Program-made: the position numbers and the translations under genes
In this document: piece by piece, positions 10,851 through 21,014 of the stretch
How the letters are laid out: the number at the start of each line of letters is the position of its first letter
Numbering within the stretch: the stretch's first letter is position 1
Assembly: GCA_030295235.1 (NCBI GenBank)
Contig: AP026124.1
Coordinates: forward strand, 558,001-622,000
DNA length: 64,000 bases
Origin: Fistulifera solaris
Lineage: Eukaryota > Bacillariophyta > Bacillariophyceae > Naviculales > Stauroneidaceae
Direction of reading: 5' to 3'
Notes under the pieces: model-generated
The model's database searches: none
What the model was told of the DNA's origin: nothing
What the model saw: the letters and a program-made list of their open reading frames with translations, nothing else

Positions 10851-11473
10851 CTTACACGGAAGATGAGATCGAATATACGAATCTCCTCCAATTTGAGAGA
10901 GGCATACATCTACCGTTTTCTAGAAAAATTTGTGAGACCAAGGCCAAATATCATCAAAACATCAAGGCCTACAGGCATTTTGATTAAGCCTCAAATGAAG
11001 CTCGGTCGACAAACTCGGTGCTTGCTGTCTAGAGTTTTGGCTCCGTCTTGTTGTGTTTCCTATTTTTTGTTGTTGACATTGAAAGGCCTTGGCATTAAGA
11101 AGCCTCTTTGTTTGATCGTTGATGCTTAACGGCTTCAGCTAAAATTGAATCGTTTCAACTCAATTGTGAAAATCATTCACTTGTGTCGAGGTAAAAGAAA
11201 GATGAGGCTTTGGGCCTTGTCGAAGGCAATTTAAAGCCTATGACGGGTGACCAGTGACCAGCGCTTATAGTCCCGAATCTGTTAGGCCCTTGAAATAGCC
11301 TTGTTTTTCGTCACTTTTTCGCACACGACGCGACAACACAAGTCGTCGTCGCTTTTGGTTGAAGGAAGGCTACCAGTACCATTGTTAAGTGGCTGTCGGC
11401 AGGAATATTCTATCTGGAAAAGTAATACTCCGTACCAGGCAATATTCTTTCCACCTAAAATTATGACTCGACC
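10851..11473. promoter_or_regulatory. Shared divergent promoter region of binding protein and ferric reductase
   Basis: About 620 bp separate the two start codons and must contain both promoters. A tandem pair of TGACCAG heptamers is seen at 11248-11254 and 11255-11261. AGGC/GCCT-rich short words recur at 10960-11240. No further gene is seen. Co-regulation, for example by iron, is inferred from the arrangement. Confidence 0.45.
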
Positions 11474-13947
11474 ATGACACAAGTCGCTGGGATTATCGTG
11501 GCCTTGCTTGGCAGTCTTCTATTTCAACTGGAGAAAAGTTCAAGTAATATACTGTATTTTCATGGAAATAGCTGGAGCTGCACCACATGGCAAGAATGGA
11601 CATGGATCGCGGTCACAGGGCTAATTATGCTTATGTTTCAAATGAAACCAAACAGTCAGATCTACCCGCCGTCAGAACAAGCGAAGAGCAAGCTCTTTCT
11701 ATGCTTCTTGACGATAAACTTAGTATGGTTTTCTGCTGCCGTCTCGGAATTAGATTACACGTTCTCGGTAGTGAAGGCGGTGGAGTTTCTGGGGCGAAGG
11801 CTGCCTGGCCAGGCATGTGGAATTTAGCATTTTTCATTTTCCCCATCAAACGCTCGTCTGAAATATTCGCGATCTCACATAAAGATACTTTATTTCTTCA
11901 TATTTGGGCTGGAAAAGCCATCTTCTTGTGGCTAGCCGTCCACACGGTGCTCTTATCCATCGCATACGCCGTAAATTTTGACTATTCAGTCCGAAACTGG
12001 GCAAAGGTAATGATCCCATCAGGTGATCTGTATACAGAAGGTGTAGTGAATTTCATGGGGTGGCTTGGACTGGCCATGCTCCTACTTCTGTGGCTAACTT
12101 CTCGACCGTGGTTCCGCAAACACTGTTACGAGATGTTTTCCGTCCTGCACCTGATGACAGCCGCGTCCTTCATTCTGTTCTCAAATCTCCACGACTACAA
12201 CACAATCCATTTTGTACAACCGGCATTTGCTGCGTGGATCGCTGAGCGACTACTTCGGCGTATTTCAACCTTAAGGGTCATGATCGAAGAAACACAACCA
12301 CCTACTTCTACTGAAAATGGAATCCTTTCCAATGGCGGTATCCTCGCTGTATCGATTTGTAAAAGAAGTGGGAGAAAAGATTTTCCTCTTTTGGTGCGTC
12401 TGACCATGACTTTACCACGATCCTGGAATGTTTGTCCTGGTACGGCAGCATTCCTCTATCTGAAATGTCCGAGTATTTCCAACTGGCAGCTACATCCGTT
12501 CTCGATTAGCACGATTGATGTCGAAAGCATGACCTTTTCTGTACATATCAAAGCTCTCGGTGATTGGACTAATCAATTTGTTCGGCAAATAAATCAGCTC
12601 GTCATCAAAGCGGACTTGGAGCTCGACGCTCAGCAAACTGGTCGGCAGGAGACGAGTGAAACATCGCAGGATACCACGAACCATTTTGGTCTTTGCATTG
12701 AAGGTCCCTATTGCTCAGATCTTGGTGCACAATTGGATTCCAATCAAAAGTGCTTATTCATAGCTGGAGGAGTGGGTCTCACCGGCTTGTCTGAAGCCTT
12801 ATACCGCCGACACGGACGTGGACAAGCTACGCTACTGGTTTGGATCCTCCGCACTGTCGAGGAAATGGACTTTCTGGCCAAAGATTTACTTGATCGCCTA
12901 CAACCACCCCGGGACACAACACGAATCAAGGTGTTTATCACGCGCCAGAACGAGCATTGCGAACGTCGTCGCCGGCAGACCGCGAAATCGGATCACGCAC
13001 CGTTGCTGATGCCCGGCTACGTCAAGTCAATCGACGGGACTGCAGCGGCGAAGAATTCAATTTTGACGTTTTCTACAATTGTGGAAGAGACGTCCACAAA
13101 TCCAGATCAAAAAATGATGTCGATTGTCAGCCTTCTAGGAGTCTCCCTCAGTTTCTTGCTTGCTCGGATGACCTGCTGCAATAGGACCGTGCGTGACATT
13201 GAGACCGAAAGAATTCTCCACACCTGTTCCGCAGTGCCTAGGGCCTCGACCAGCATGACCTGTTCCAATTCATGCCAAGATGAGAACAATGGCATTCCTT
13301 GTTGTACCACGCCTATATGTTTCTACTGCTTCCGAGGGTTGCCCATTCTTTTCATGTTCTTCCTGGCTCCTTTGTTACCTCTTCTGTTTGCGTGGGTATA
13401 TCCGTACTGTATTCATGTCACGAAATGGGTGGGCAAAGCCCTCCGACCTCATCAACTTGCACCAGAGTTTCGATCTTGTACGTCAGTACCGCTTCAAATG
13501 GCGGGTCAGTCGGCATCTGCAGTGGAGGATACCACCGAAAATTCCGCAGCATACGGCGATGCCATGAACGGTTCGTTGCGAGTGATAGACAATTTGTGTC
13601 ATCGAAACGCGTCTGTCGTCATGACCAATCTCAATCACACCACTGTTGAGTATCGAAAACCAAATTTGTCGAAAATTGTTCAAGAGTTCGGTGCCTCCGT
13701 TTACAGAAACGATGACGAAGACTTTGCTATCAGCGAAAATAGCAACGTCCGGCGAGACGCGGAAATGAAAGAGGCCGCGGTATTTGTTTGCGGATCCAAA
13801 GCTCTCGCTGAAAATGTGTTGAAGGAGGTGGAAATTCACAATACTGATAACATACGCAATGACGAAAGAAGCACGTCATCTCATGAAGCTTTCCGGTCTA
13901 ACCGACGTGTTTATTTGTCAGTATGGACGGCCACCGGGGCCTATTGA
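11474..13947 (+). CDS. Ferric reductase / NADPH-oxidase-like flavohaem protein
   Basis: About 824 aa if one base is restored at the G4 run 11791-11794, where the frame passes from the ATG frame (11474) to the long downstream frame. The N-terminus has three hydrophobic segments. The ferric-reductase membrane domain has two His pairs, each 14 residues apart (HIWAGKAIFLWLAVH and HLMTAASFILFSNLH), typical of bis-haem coordination. Next come the FAD site HPFSIST, a nucleotide motif AGGVGLTG, and near the C-terminus FVCGSKAL in place of the usual CGP. Two additional membrane segments interrupt the nucleotide-binding half (after ~530 and ~600). The family moves electrons from NADPH across a membrane to Fe(III) or O2. 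It starts head to head with the NikA-like binding protein, which suggests reductive uptake of a bound chelate. Confidence 0.85.
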
Positions 13948-14576
13948 AGATTAATTCGCCCTTTTGAATTTGAACTGCTATTTGAAGCGTTCCTGAAACG
14001 GGTCCCGCGCCCGTAGAATAATGTTGAATGTTGTTGGATCATCGCAAGCAATGAAGTATGAAGTGTTATTTGCCCACAATCGTCTCGGAAAAAAATAAGG
14101 AATGCGAAATGACTCTATTTGTCTAGTCCTACTGGTATTGATTGATATCTAGTAAAGTGTAGTCTTGAAAGCTTGGTGACGACCCTCCTCGACGACTCAA
14201 CTCGGATTGCAGTCCCGGCACTGCTTGACCACATTATTGAAATTGCTCCGTTTCCGTTCGTTGTGACTCTACTCTAGATTATAAAAAGTGACTTATTACA
14301 ACGAATGAAACACGAACCGGCGGTTTTTGAATGATTTTGTTGAACATCGTTTGCATTCGATGCCCAAGCGACAGACGAAGGGAAACTTTAAATTTAAAAA
14401 ACGATGAGACGAACATTGAGCGATGGGCACTGTTTAGAGGGATAATCGGCAGTTGAAAGAAAGAAAAGATTACCCACTTGAACGCCTGCTGAATGCTGTC
14501 TGCATTTTCGAGCGGCGTTCGTAATCGTACGTCTTGCCACCTAACTTGAATACCCATCTGATCTCTAGAATAGTAT
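13948..14576. other. Convergent intergenic stretch, nothing recognised
   Basis: About 630 bp between two converging genes. A 92-codon reverse frame (14279-14557) has no recognisable domain. No repeat or RNA gene is seen. Confidence 0.5.
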
Positions 14577-17500
14577 CTACTCAGCCTTATGGCTGATAGC
14601 GTGATTTATAGCTTGTTCGAGTTCGTCTTTGCCAGCGCTTGAAGGCGTCAACATTGGCAACCGCTCTTGTTTGTCGACCCCTTTCCCAAAAAGGCAGACG
14701 AGACGACTTAAATTCTCTTGTGATACCTGCTTCAGTTCGAGTGGGGATGGAGTAGCAAGACCGGAATGGCCGGACAAGAAAATGGTTCCAAGAGGTTGAC
14801 ATCCCTCGTCGAAGTCGTTTACAGAGGACCACCACGTGAATCGATGTCCCTGAATTATAGCAAAGCAAGTTTTCCATCGATCTCCTGAACTCGATAGAAT
14901 TTGAATAGATGAATACCACCGAGCTCGGAAAAGCATCTTCAATCTCTTTCCTCTTTTTTCCTCGGAATATTGTTCAGCTTCGCGGACTCCCCGCCGAAGA
15001 CTTTCCCAAAAATATGTTCTCCTTAAATCCTCAAAGGTCGGAATTCCACGAAAAGCGTTTAGTATCCAAATTCCGATCGGACTTGGACTCTTCTTGTTCA
15101 CTTTCTCAGTTTTCTTTGAAAAGAGAAAACCAAAGCGGCTGAAGAACGTGGCTCCGTATTGTCCCTTTATTGTGTTGGTTAGATTATTGTCCTTTTAAAT
15201 AGACGAAGGTCGACGACAGTACCTACCAGAACCAATGCATAAAGAATAATTTTCATGGAAACAAGTGAAAAGAATATCCAAAGTCCGACGGCGATACCAA
15301 TCAATATTGTCGATTTCCAAGGATCCTTCGTAGATTTCACATGTCAGATATCAATGTGGAAAGTTTACCATTGTCGAACAAAGACTTACCGTAAACGTGA
15401 CCGCGTTACAAATGGCTTCTACGGTGTCCAGGACTTGGCCAAGAGAATTTTGTAACATGGCGAGATGGCCCGTCAAACCACGAACTGAACTTATTGCCCC
15501 TAATGAGCTTCCAATCACACCGCGCCGCGCTTCGGCTTGGATGATCGCGGAACGCATAATCTCTTCTTGTATGAATACAGACTCTTCTCTGTTCGTATCA
15601 CTTTCTCCTTCGTTATCTCCGTTATTTTCGCTTATTGGAGGCATCCACCATAGCTTCAGAAACACTTGAGGAGTTCCATCATTATCGGGGACTGGGTTGC
15701 AATGCGAGCTCATAGTGTCAGGATGCTTTAGTTTAAACCAGCCTTTCATTTCCTTCTGTTTGTACACCTCGGTAAACGGAATAGAAATCACACCCGCAAT
15801 CGCCTCAGAATCGGGAAAGATACTGATAATGTCAGTGAAGTCTACTTCGATATCAATCGTAGACATACTGCTTTCCCACGGTTCAAGAACAGGGAGGCCT
15901 TCATCATAAGTATTCGATGGCTGAAGAACTGGAAAAATGAATTGCGGTGTATCAGTCGATCCATTTCGCTCTGCAGATTCCCGATTAAAGTGCTTGATAG
16001 AGCGAAGGCGCTTGGTCAGAGAACTCTCCTTCGCTTCCCTTCCACACAGGATTAGTTGAGTAGACACGTTCTGTCGATCCAATTTCGTGCACAACAGGTC
16101 GAGCATCCCCTTTCTCCCTCTTATCGTTTGACTTTAAGCCTTCGGTGTTCCAAAATGCACGGCACATCACACTTCCAGCAATACCAAACTCCAGAGAGCT
16201 GATATTACGACCAGCCGATATTGATATCCCAATTTCTCCAACGGGACGGTGCACGCTATGCTCGAGCACTATATTTTCTTCCTTACGGCGTTTTTCAACT
16301 TCTCTTCTGACAAAATACTCTTTTTGACTATGAAAGCAAACGTGGCGCAAAGCACTGGTCATCATAAACACGACGACACAGAAGCATGGTAAACTTCCAA
16401 GGAAGGCAGGGTTAAAAGTGGCACACACTTGCAATGACATGAAAAAAGAGAACAAAGTGACAATCGGATTTTTCCAACTGATAACGTAAATGTACCCGTT
16501 AATGGCCTCTTTCATGGTCTCGATGAGGTTTGACAATCGAGTCAAGTGTAGCTGAAAAAGACGCATGTTCAGTTCATCAGGTGGGCGAGGAGGACATTCA
16601 TACGGACTGTCGCCGTATAAACTGGTGTAATCCTCCTTCATCGAGACAAGAATATCGGCATAACCGACAATATCTCCTGTGCCGGACATTAGATACAAAA
16701 TCCACTTCATGAAGTACAAGGACTCTTTAGCTTACCTCGATGGACTTTCGATGAATGAGGGGAAGGGGTCGGAGGGGAAAAATACTCGAGCGTTGTTGCG
16801 TCTTTCATATCGTGCCTCAGATCGATTCTAAGAGGTATTTTCGGCGGGGTCTCCTGCTTGACACCGAAAAAGTTAAAGAATTGAAACAAAACTCCCCCAC
16901 TTTCACTGTCACGTTGAAGTTGCAAGATTGATTGAGTTGTCAGGAACGAACTTCCAACGGGTTTGTCGGTCAGCGCATCGACCAAATCAATCCGGTAAGC
17001 GCATCCGTAGTGTGGACTATTGATGACTGAGAAAAATGAAGTGAAATAATGAAAGACAGAAAGGCAGTAATGATCAACTTACACGTTCAATACCAACTCT
17101 TGAGAATCGAAGACAGGCTTGCTTGAATTTTGTATAGTCTGTGTCCTTGCCGAATCTCTACTCCCGACCCTGCTACTTCCGACCCTGGTCACTCGCATGT
17201 AATAATCTCCGTTTTTGAAAGAGGTTTTTCATCGGCAAGAATATCACCTGCGTCTGATTCTGGGGACCACGGCTCGTCCAGCACAAATGCACGAAGAAAT
17301 GCCATCTCCATGATCCCTATGCCCTTGAATGCACCAGCACTTTGATTGGACGGATGTTCAGCCCCGTGTGCTATTTTTACATTATCGCCAACTGGTGCAA
17401 CAGTGTTTAAAATAGTGTTCAAACTCAATTTGTTTTGAATCGAGTGTTTTGCCACATCTTGGGCCTCCAATGAGCCGCAAGGCATTTTGATGTCGACTTG

Positions 17501-19930
17501 GAGCATACAATCTTCGCAACAGTCGACTTTACAATTTTCACAACGATATGCCGGTTTGGCTCGGATAACAGACATAATGCTCTTCTTACAAACGCAGCAT
17601 GTCGCAGGCAACCGAAACTTTCTCAGTCGGAGTAGATGCTGATTTGTCTGACTGTGCGTACTTCGTTGTGACTTGGCAGAAAAAGGAGGAGTTCTGTTCG
17701 ACACAGGGCTTGCCGTCTCGTTATCGTCAGCTCGAGCACCTCCTTTCGAATTGCGACGCTCCGGTGTAAACGGAAATTCGTGTTCGCTATCGTTTCTTAC
17801 ACTGTGAAATGTAAGAGCGTCCTCAGGGATCTCGATGGTCTCAGGAGGCAAGACGTCGCCATCCGCGCTGATCTCCGATTCCACAATTGTAGGTTCGAAC
17901 ATAGCTTCAACTTGCAGCATAGGCGAAGCCAAACGAGTTAATCCGGAAATTTTCTTTGTTTCAGGAAATGTAAGCCAATATCGGCAGGCGCGGTAAGGAT
18001 TCATCAAAAGCTCTTCGCAACTAAGTGAGATTGTGCCCATGCTAAAACCAAGTAATCCCATGCCTAGGGGATTGACAGTGAGGTCAATCTCAATGGTTGG
18101 TGTAGGGCTTTCGTCACTCGAATAAGCATGTACCATCGAAACACGATTATCCTCACTATCTTCCCACACTGCACATACACCGTGACCTCCCTTTGACGAA
18201 GAGAAGGTTTTCGTACTTTTCGTTCGTACTTTTCCCTTCCAAGGTTTCAGGGAAATACTTCCTTGGACAAAGGATCCAGTAGAGCATGAGAGTTTACGTG
18301 CCCGCATTAGACGCAGATTGACCATGCCATGACAGTTTTTGCTCTTGTCAAATGGAACATCGAAATTGAAGTTGCTCCATATCGATATAGTACTGTCAAC
18401 ATCAAAATTGGTCTTCGCCACGCTAACTGACTTGTGCGAGGAGTCTTTGACTTTCTCTGAAAGTGTGAGTGACCCGTTACGAGCAGGTGCATTCAATACA
18501 GACGGTGGATCTATCAGAACGTCACGAGTTTCGAAATCGTCAAATTCTTTTCGATCGAAAGATAGCGGAGCATCTTTTATGATTTCATGGTTTGTATAGT
18601 TAATAGCGGAGGATTCGAAACTCATAGATATGTGATCTTTCGTCGACTGACCGGCTTGTTTCTCTGGATCTGACGTCGATTGTTTAGGTTCGGCGTCGGT
18701 ATTAACTGACAGACACTCTTTTTGGAATTGTGGAGAATTCGAATAAAGGGTTGATTGGTTCGCTTTTTTCGTCAAAAGGGGAGACTCTGTACTAGGTAGA
18801 AGAGACCCCTTTACCGCGTTTTTGTGAGGCTTTTCAATATCTTTCGCAGGTAAAGTAGATAGCTTGTGCGATCCGTCATGAACAGTCGCTACATCGGGAG
18901 GTACAAAATCGTTATCGTGGGATGGTTGCAGCCGCTTTTCATCGACGCTATCCGAAAACAACGCAACAACAATCCCACCGTCTTCACCGCGATTTTTACT
19001 TTGCGTCGAAACCCCTCGCTGCTTATCCTCTTTCATGGAAACTATTTTCTCGGTAATGATCATTTCATTCGTTGTATCCAAGGTGAAGCGAGCATCCGCT
19101 TGTTGTCGGTCGGATCTCAGCTCCGATGCCGGTATCGGTGATGCTTTGTGACTATCGACGTGGTCCATATTGTCACGATTGTCCTCATTGCGGTTCGCTT
19201 GCAAAAGTCCCCACATTTTTGTCTTGGCCATCAAACCTACTGATTTCACTACATCAGTAACGGTAGATGGGTCGGGGCTTTGATTGGTTTGTACTAGCAT
19301 TTTCGCCGCTTCCTTTTCCGAATCTTGCTGCAATTCTATTTGTACTTTAAGTTTGTCGTCGCAATCCGTCTGATCATCGTCTATCGCGGTTACAACCTGT
19401 AATACTTCCGCATCGGTGTGATTACTTTCCTCGAGAATTTCGTTTGCCGACGCATTTAATTGCCGATCTTCTACTTTGTCCATCTTCAAAGGACTTAATG
19501 AAATAGTTGGATGTGCATCTCCCTCCGAGTCTGACGATGATTCCTGTAAATCATTACGCTTCGGAATCACTCTCCGTTTTATATTACCGGGAAATTGTTC
19601 TTGTTTTTCCGTTGTTTCATGGCTCGTTCTTCGTTTTAACGTTCCTGGCATGACAGAGGGTTGATTACTTGGCCTTGACAGTTTAGTTCCTTCCGAGCGT
19701 CGCCGCCTCACTCTGCCAGGAACAGATGTACCTACCACTTCGAGCGAGCGCGAAGGAAGTATTGCTAGAGAGTCATGACTATTGTCGCTGTCGTCGTCGC
19801 CCAATTTTTCCAGAATATGTTCGGTCAAAGCCGATTGGGATTCGCGGACGGCGGAGGACGAACCATGACGAGAATTTTGCGGCGTCAAGACTTTATCTAG
19901 CGCATCGTCTAACCGATTGAGCCAATTCAT
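14577..19930 (-). CDS. C2 - C1-like zinc finger - C2 - C2 - membrane - PH protein (MCTP-like)
   Basis: Exons 19930-17083, 17016-15390, 15325-15227 and 15164-14577 give about 1720 aa. Three single-base repairs are assumed: T5 at 17212-17216, TT at 16732-16733, CC at 16028-16029. With them all splice phases agree. After a long disordered, acidic N-terminus there is a C2-like domain (~530-690) and a Cys-rich C1/FYVE-like finger (CCVCKKS...CENCKVDCCEDC, ~795-840). Then come two more C2 domains (SKPVFDSQELVLNV; STNPVWKGSE) flanking WKNPIVT and hydrophobic segments like the membrane region of plant MCTPs. A last hydrophobic exon and a C-terminal PH domain (DRWKTCFAIIQGHRFTWWS) follow. Ca2+/lipid-dependent tethering at membrane contacts is inferred from the domains. 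Confidence 0.75.
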
Positions 19931-20250
19931 TTTTAACAGTGCATAGCCGTTCTTTTATTTGTTACGGACAGAGAATATATGGCTTTCAACGCCATGTGAG
20001 TGTGAGAGTGTGAGTGTTAAGGTTGCTAGTTTCGAGTTGCAAGGCGCGCAGCGGGACGAAAACGGCTAGCGGTACCCGATAATTATTTGACGACTAGCGC
20101 TTCGACACGTTTTGGTTTCATAAAAGGACAAGACTATCGCTGATACTGTTGAACCTGAACACTGGTGCGCTAGAACACACAAGAGAGTAAATATATTTCT
20201 TTTGCGAGCGATGAAAATGCCTCTCACTTTCAAACAACAATAGGTCCAAA
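19931..20250. other. Divergent promoter region
   Basis: About 320 bp between head-to-head genes. It has a short GTGAGTGTGAGAGTGTGAGT tract at about 19996-20015. No gene seen. Confidence 0.5.
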
Positions 20251-20916
20251 ATGGAAGAGATGGAAGAATTGATACGATGTTGCGACTCTATTACTCGGAA
20301 CTCACTTATGTATCGCACACTCTCCGCTCCGGTGTCGCAGTTCAACCGCACAAGCGAGAAAATACGCTTGGAGAAAGATTTAGCCGACTGGCTCGACCAA
20401 CGAATTTTGGATTATCGCGTTCAGCTCAAGACCCATGCCATAAATTCTCAAACAGACCGAGAGGACATAGCGACGAGGCAGGAATATACAATACTTTTCC
20501 ATGAGACTATACGACAGCAACAAGAGTTGTTAATACTAAAGAAGGTGGCCAACTCGAAACAAGTCAAACAGGCATTCTCTAATGAAGGAGATCCTCTCAT
20601 TCGCAACGCCTTGCGTATTCACTCTCAGCTAGGAAGCCAAGTAGAGCAGTCTTCTCAGCAATATAATGAACGTCGTACCGTTGTTCAAGAGAAGTTAGAC
20701 GCTCTGCACCAAATGGAGCAAGAAAACCAGCGATTATGGGAACGTTTACAACGGCAGAAAGAAGAGCAGTTACCGAAAGCTGCGGAGTCAACATTGAAAA
20801 GAGAGAATAAAGTTTTGAAATTCATGATTGAAGATCTGCTATCTGGAAGCAAAATAAGCTGGTGTGAGGATCCGCGTTTGCTTCAAATCGTTTCCAAGTT
20901 ACAGTCGGATCGATAG
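20251..20916 (+). CDS. Kinetochore protein CENP-H family
   Basis: Intact 221-aa frame, largely helical and coiled coil. The C-terminal block ENKVLKFMIEDLLSGSKISW followed by CEDPRLLQIVSKLQ closely follows the end of animal CENP-H (NIIFGSKVNWAEDPALKEIVLQL). CENP-H is part of the constitutive centromere network on the inner kinetochore and pairs with CENP-K. The length is near that of animal CENP-H (about 247 aa). Start is the first ATG of the frame. The call depends mainly on the C-terminal block, since coiled coil carries little family signal. Confidence 0.75.
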   Translation: MEEMEELIRCCDSITRNSLMYRTLSAPVSQFNRTSEKIRLEKDLADWLDQRILDYRVQLKTHAINSQTDREDIATRQEYTILFHETIRQQQELLILKKVANSKQVKQAFSNEGDPLIRNALRIHSQLGSQVEQSSQQYNERRTVVQEKLDALHQMEQENQRLWERLQRQKEEQLPKAAESTLKRENKVLKFMIEDLLSGSKISWCEDPRLLQIVSKLQSDR

Positions 20917-21014
20917 CACCATTGATTTGTTTTAAGGGCAGCATTCAAGAAACCACAGAGTATACGTAAAGAGAGGGCGACCACGATTACCAAGGGAGCG
21001 AAAACAAATATTTT

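Noticed and set aside
11587-11790. Separate start for the ferric reductase at ATG 11587
   Set aside because: This frame gives hydrophilic nonsense before 11790, while the frame from 11474 gives three membrane segments. A single-base error near 11791 explains the change.
14279-14557. 92-codon reverse frame between two converging genes
   Set aside because: No family signal. It could be taken as an extra exon of the C2 gene, but that gene already ends cleanly after its PH domain.
16700-16740. Short intron with donor GTAAGC in the C2 gene
   Set aside because: It would be about 30 bp, far below the 62-bp minimum seen here, and does not restore frame. One missing A gives a continuous GKAKESLYFMKW.
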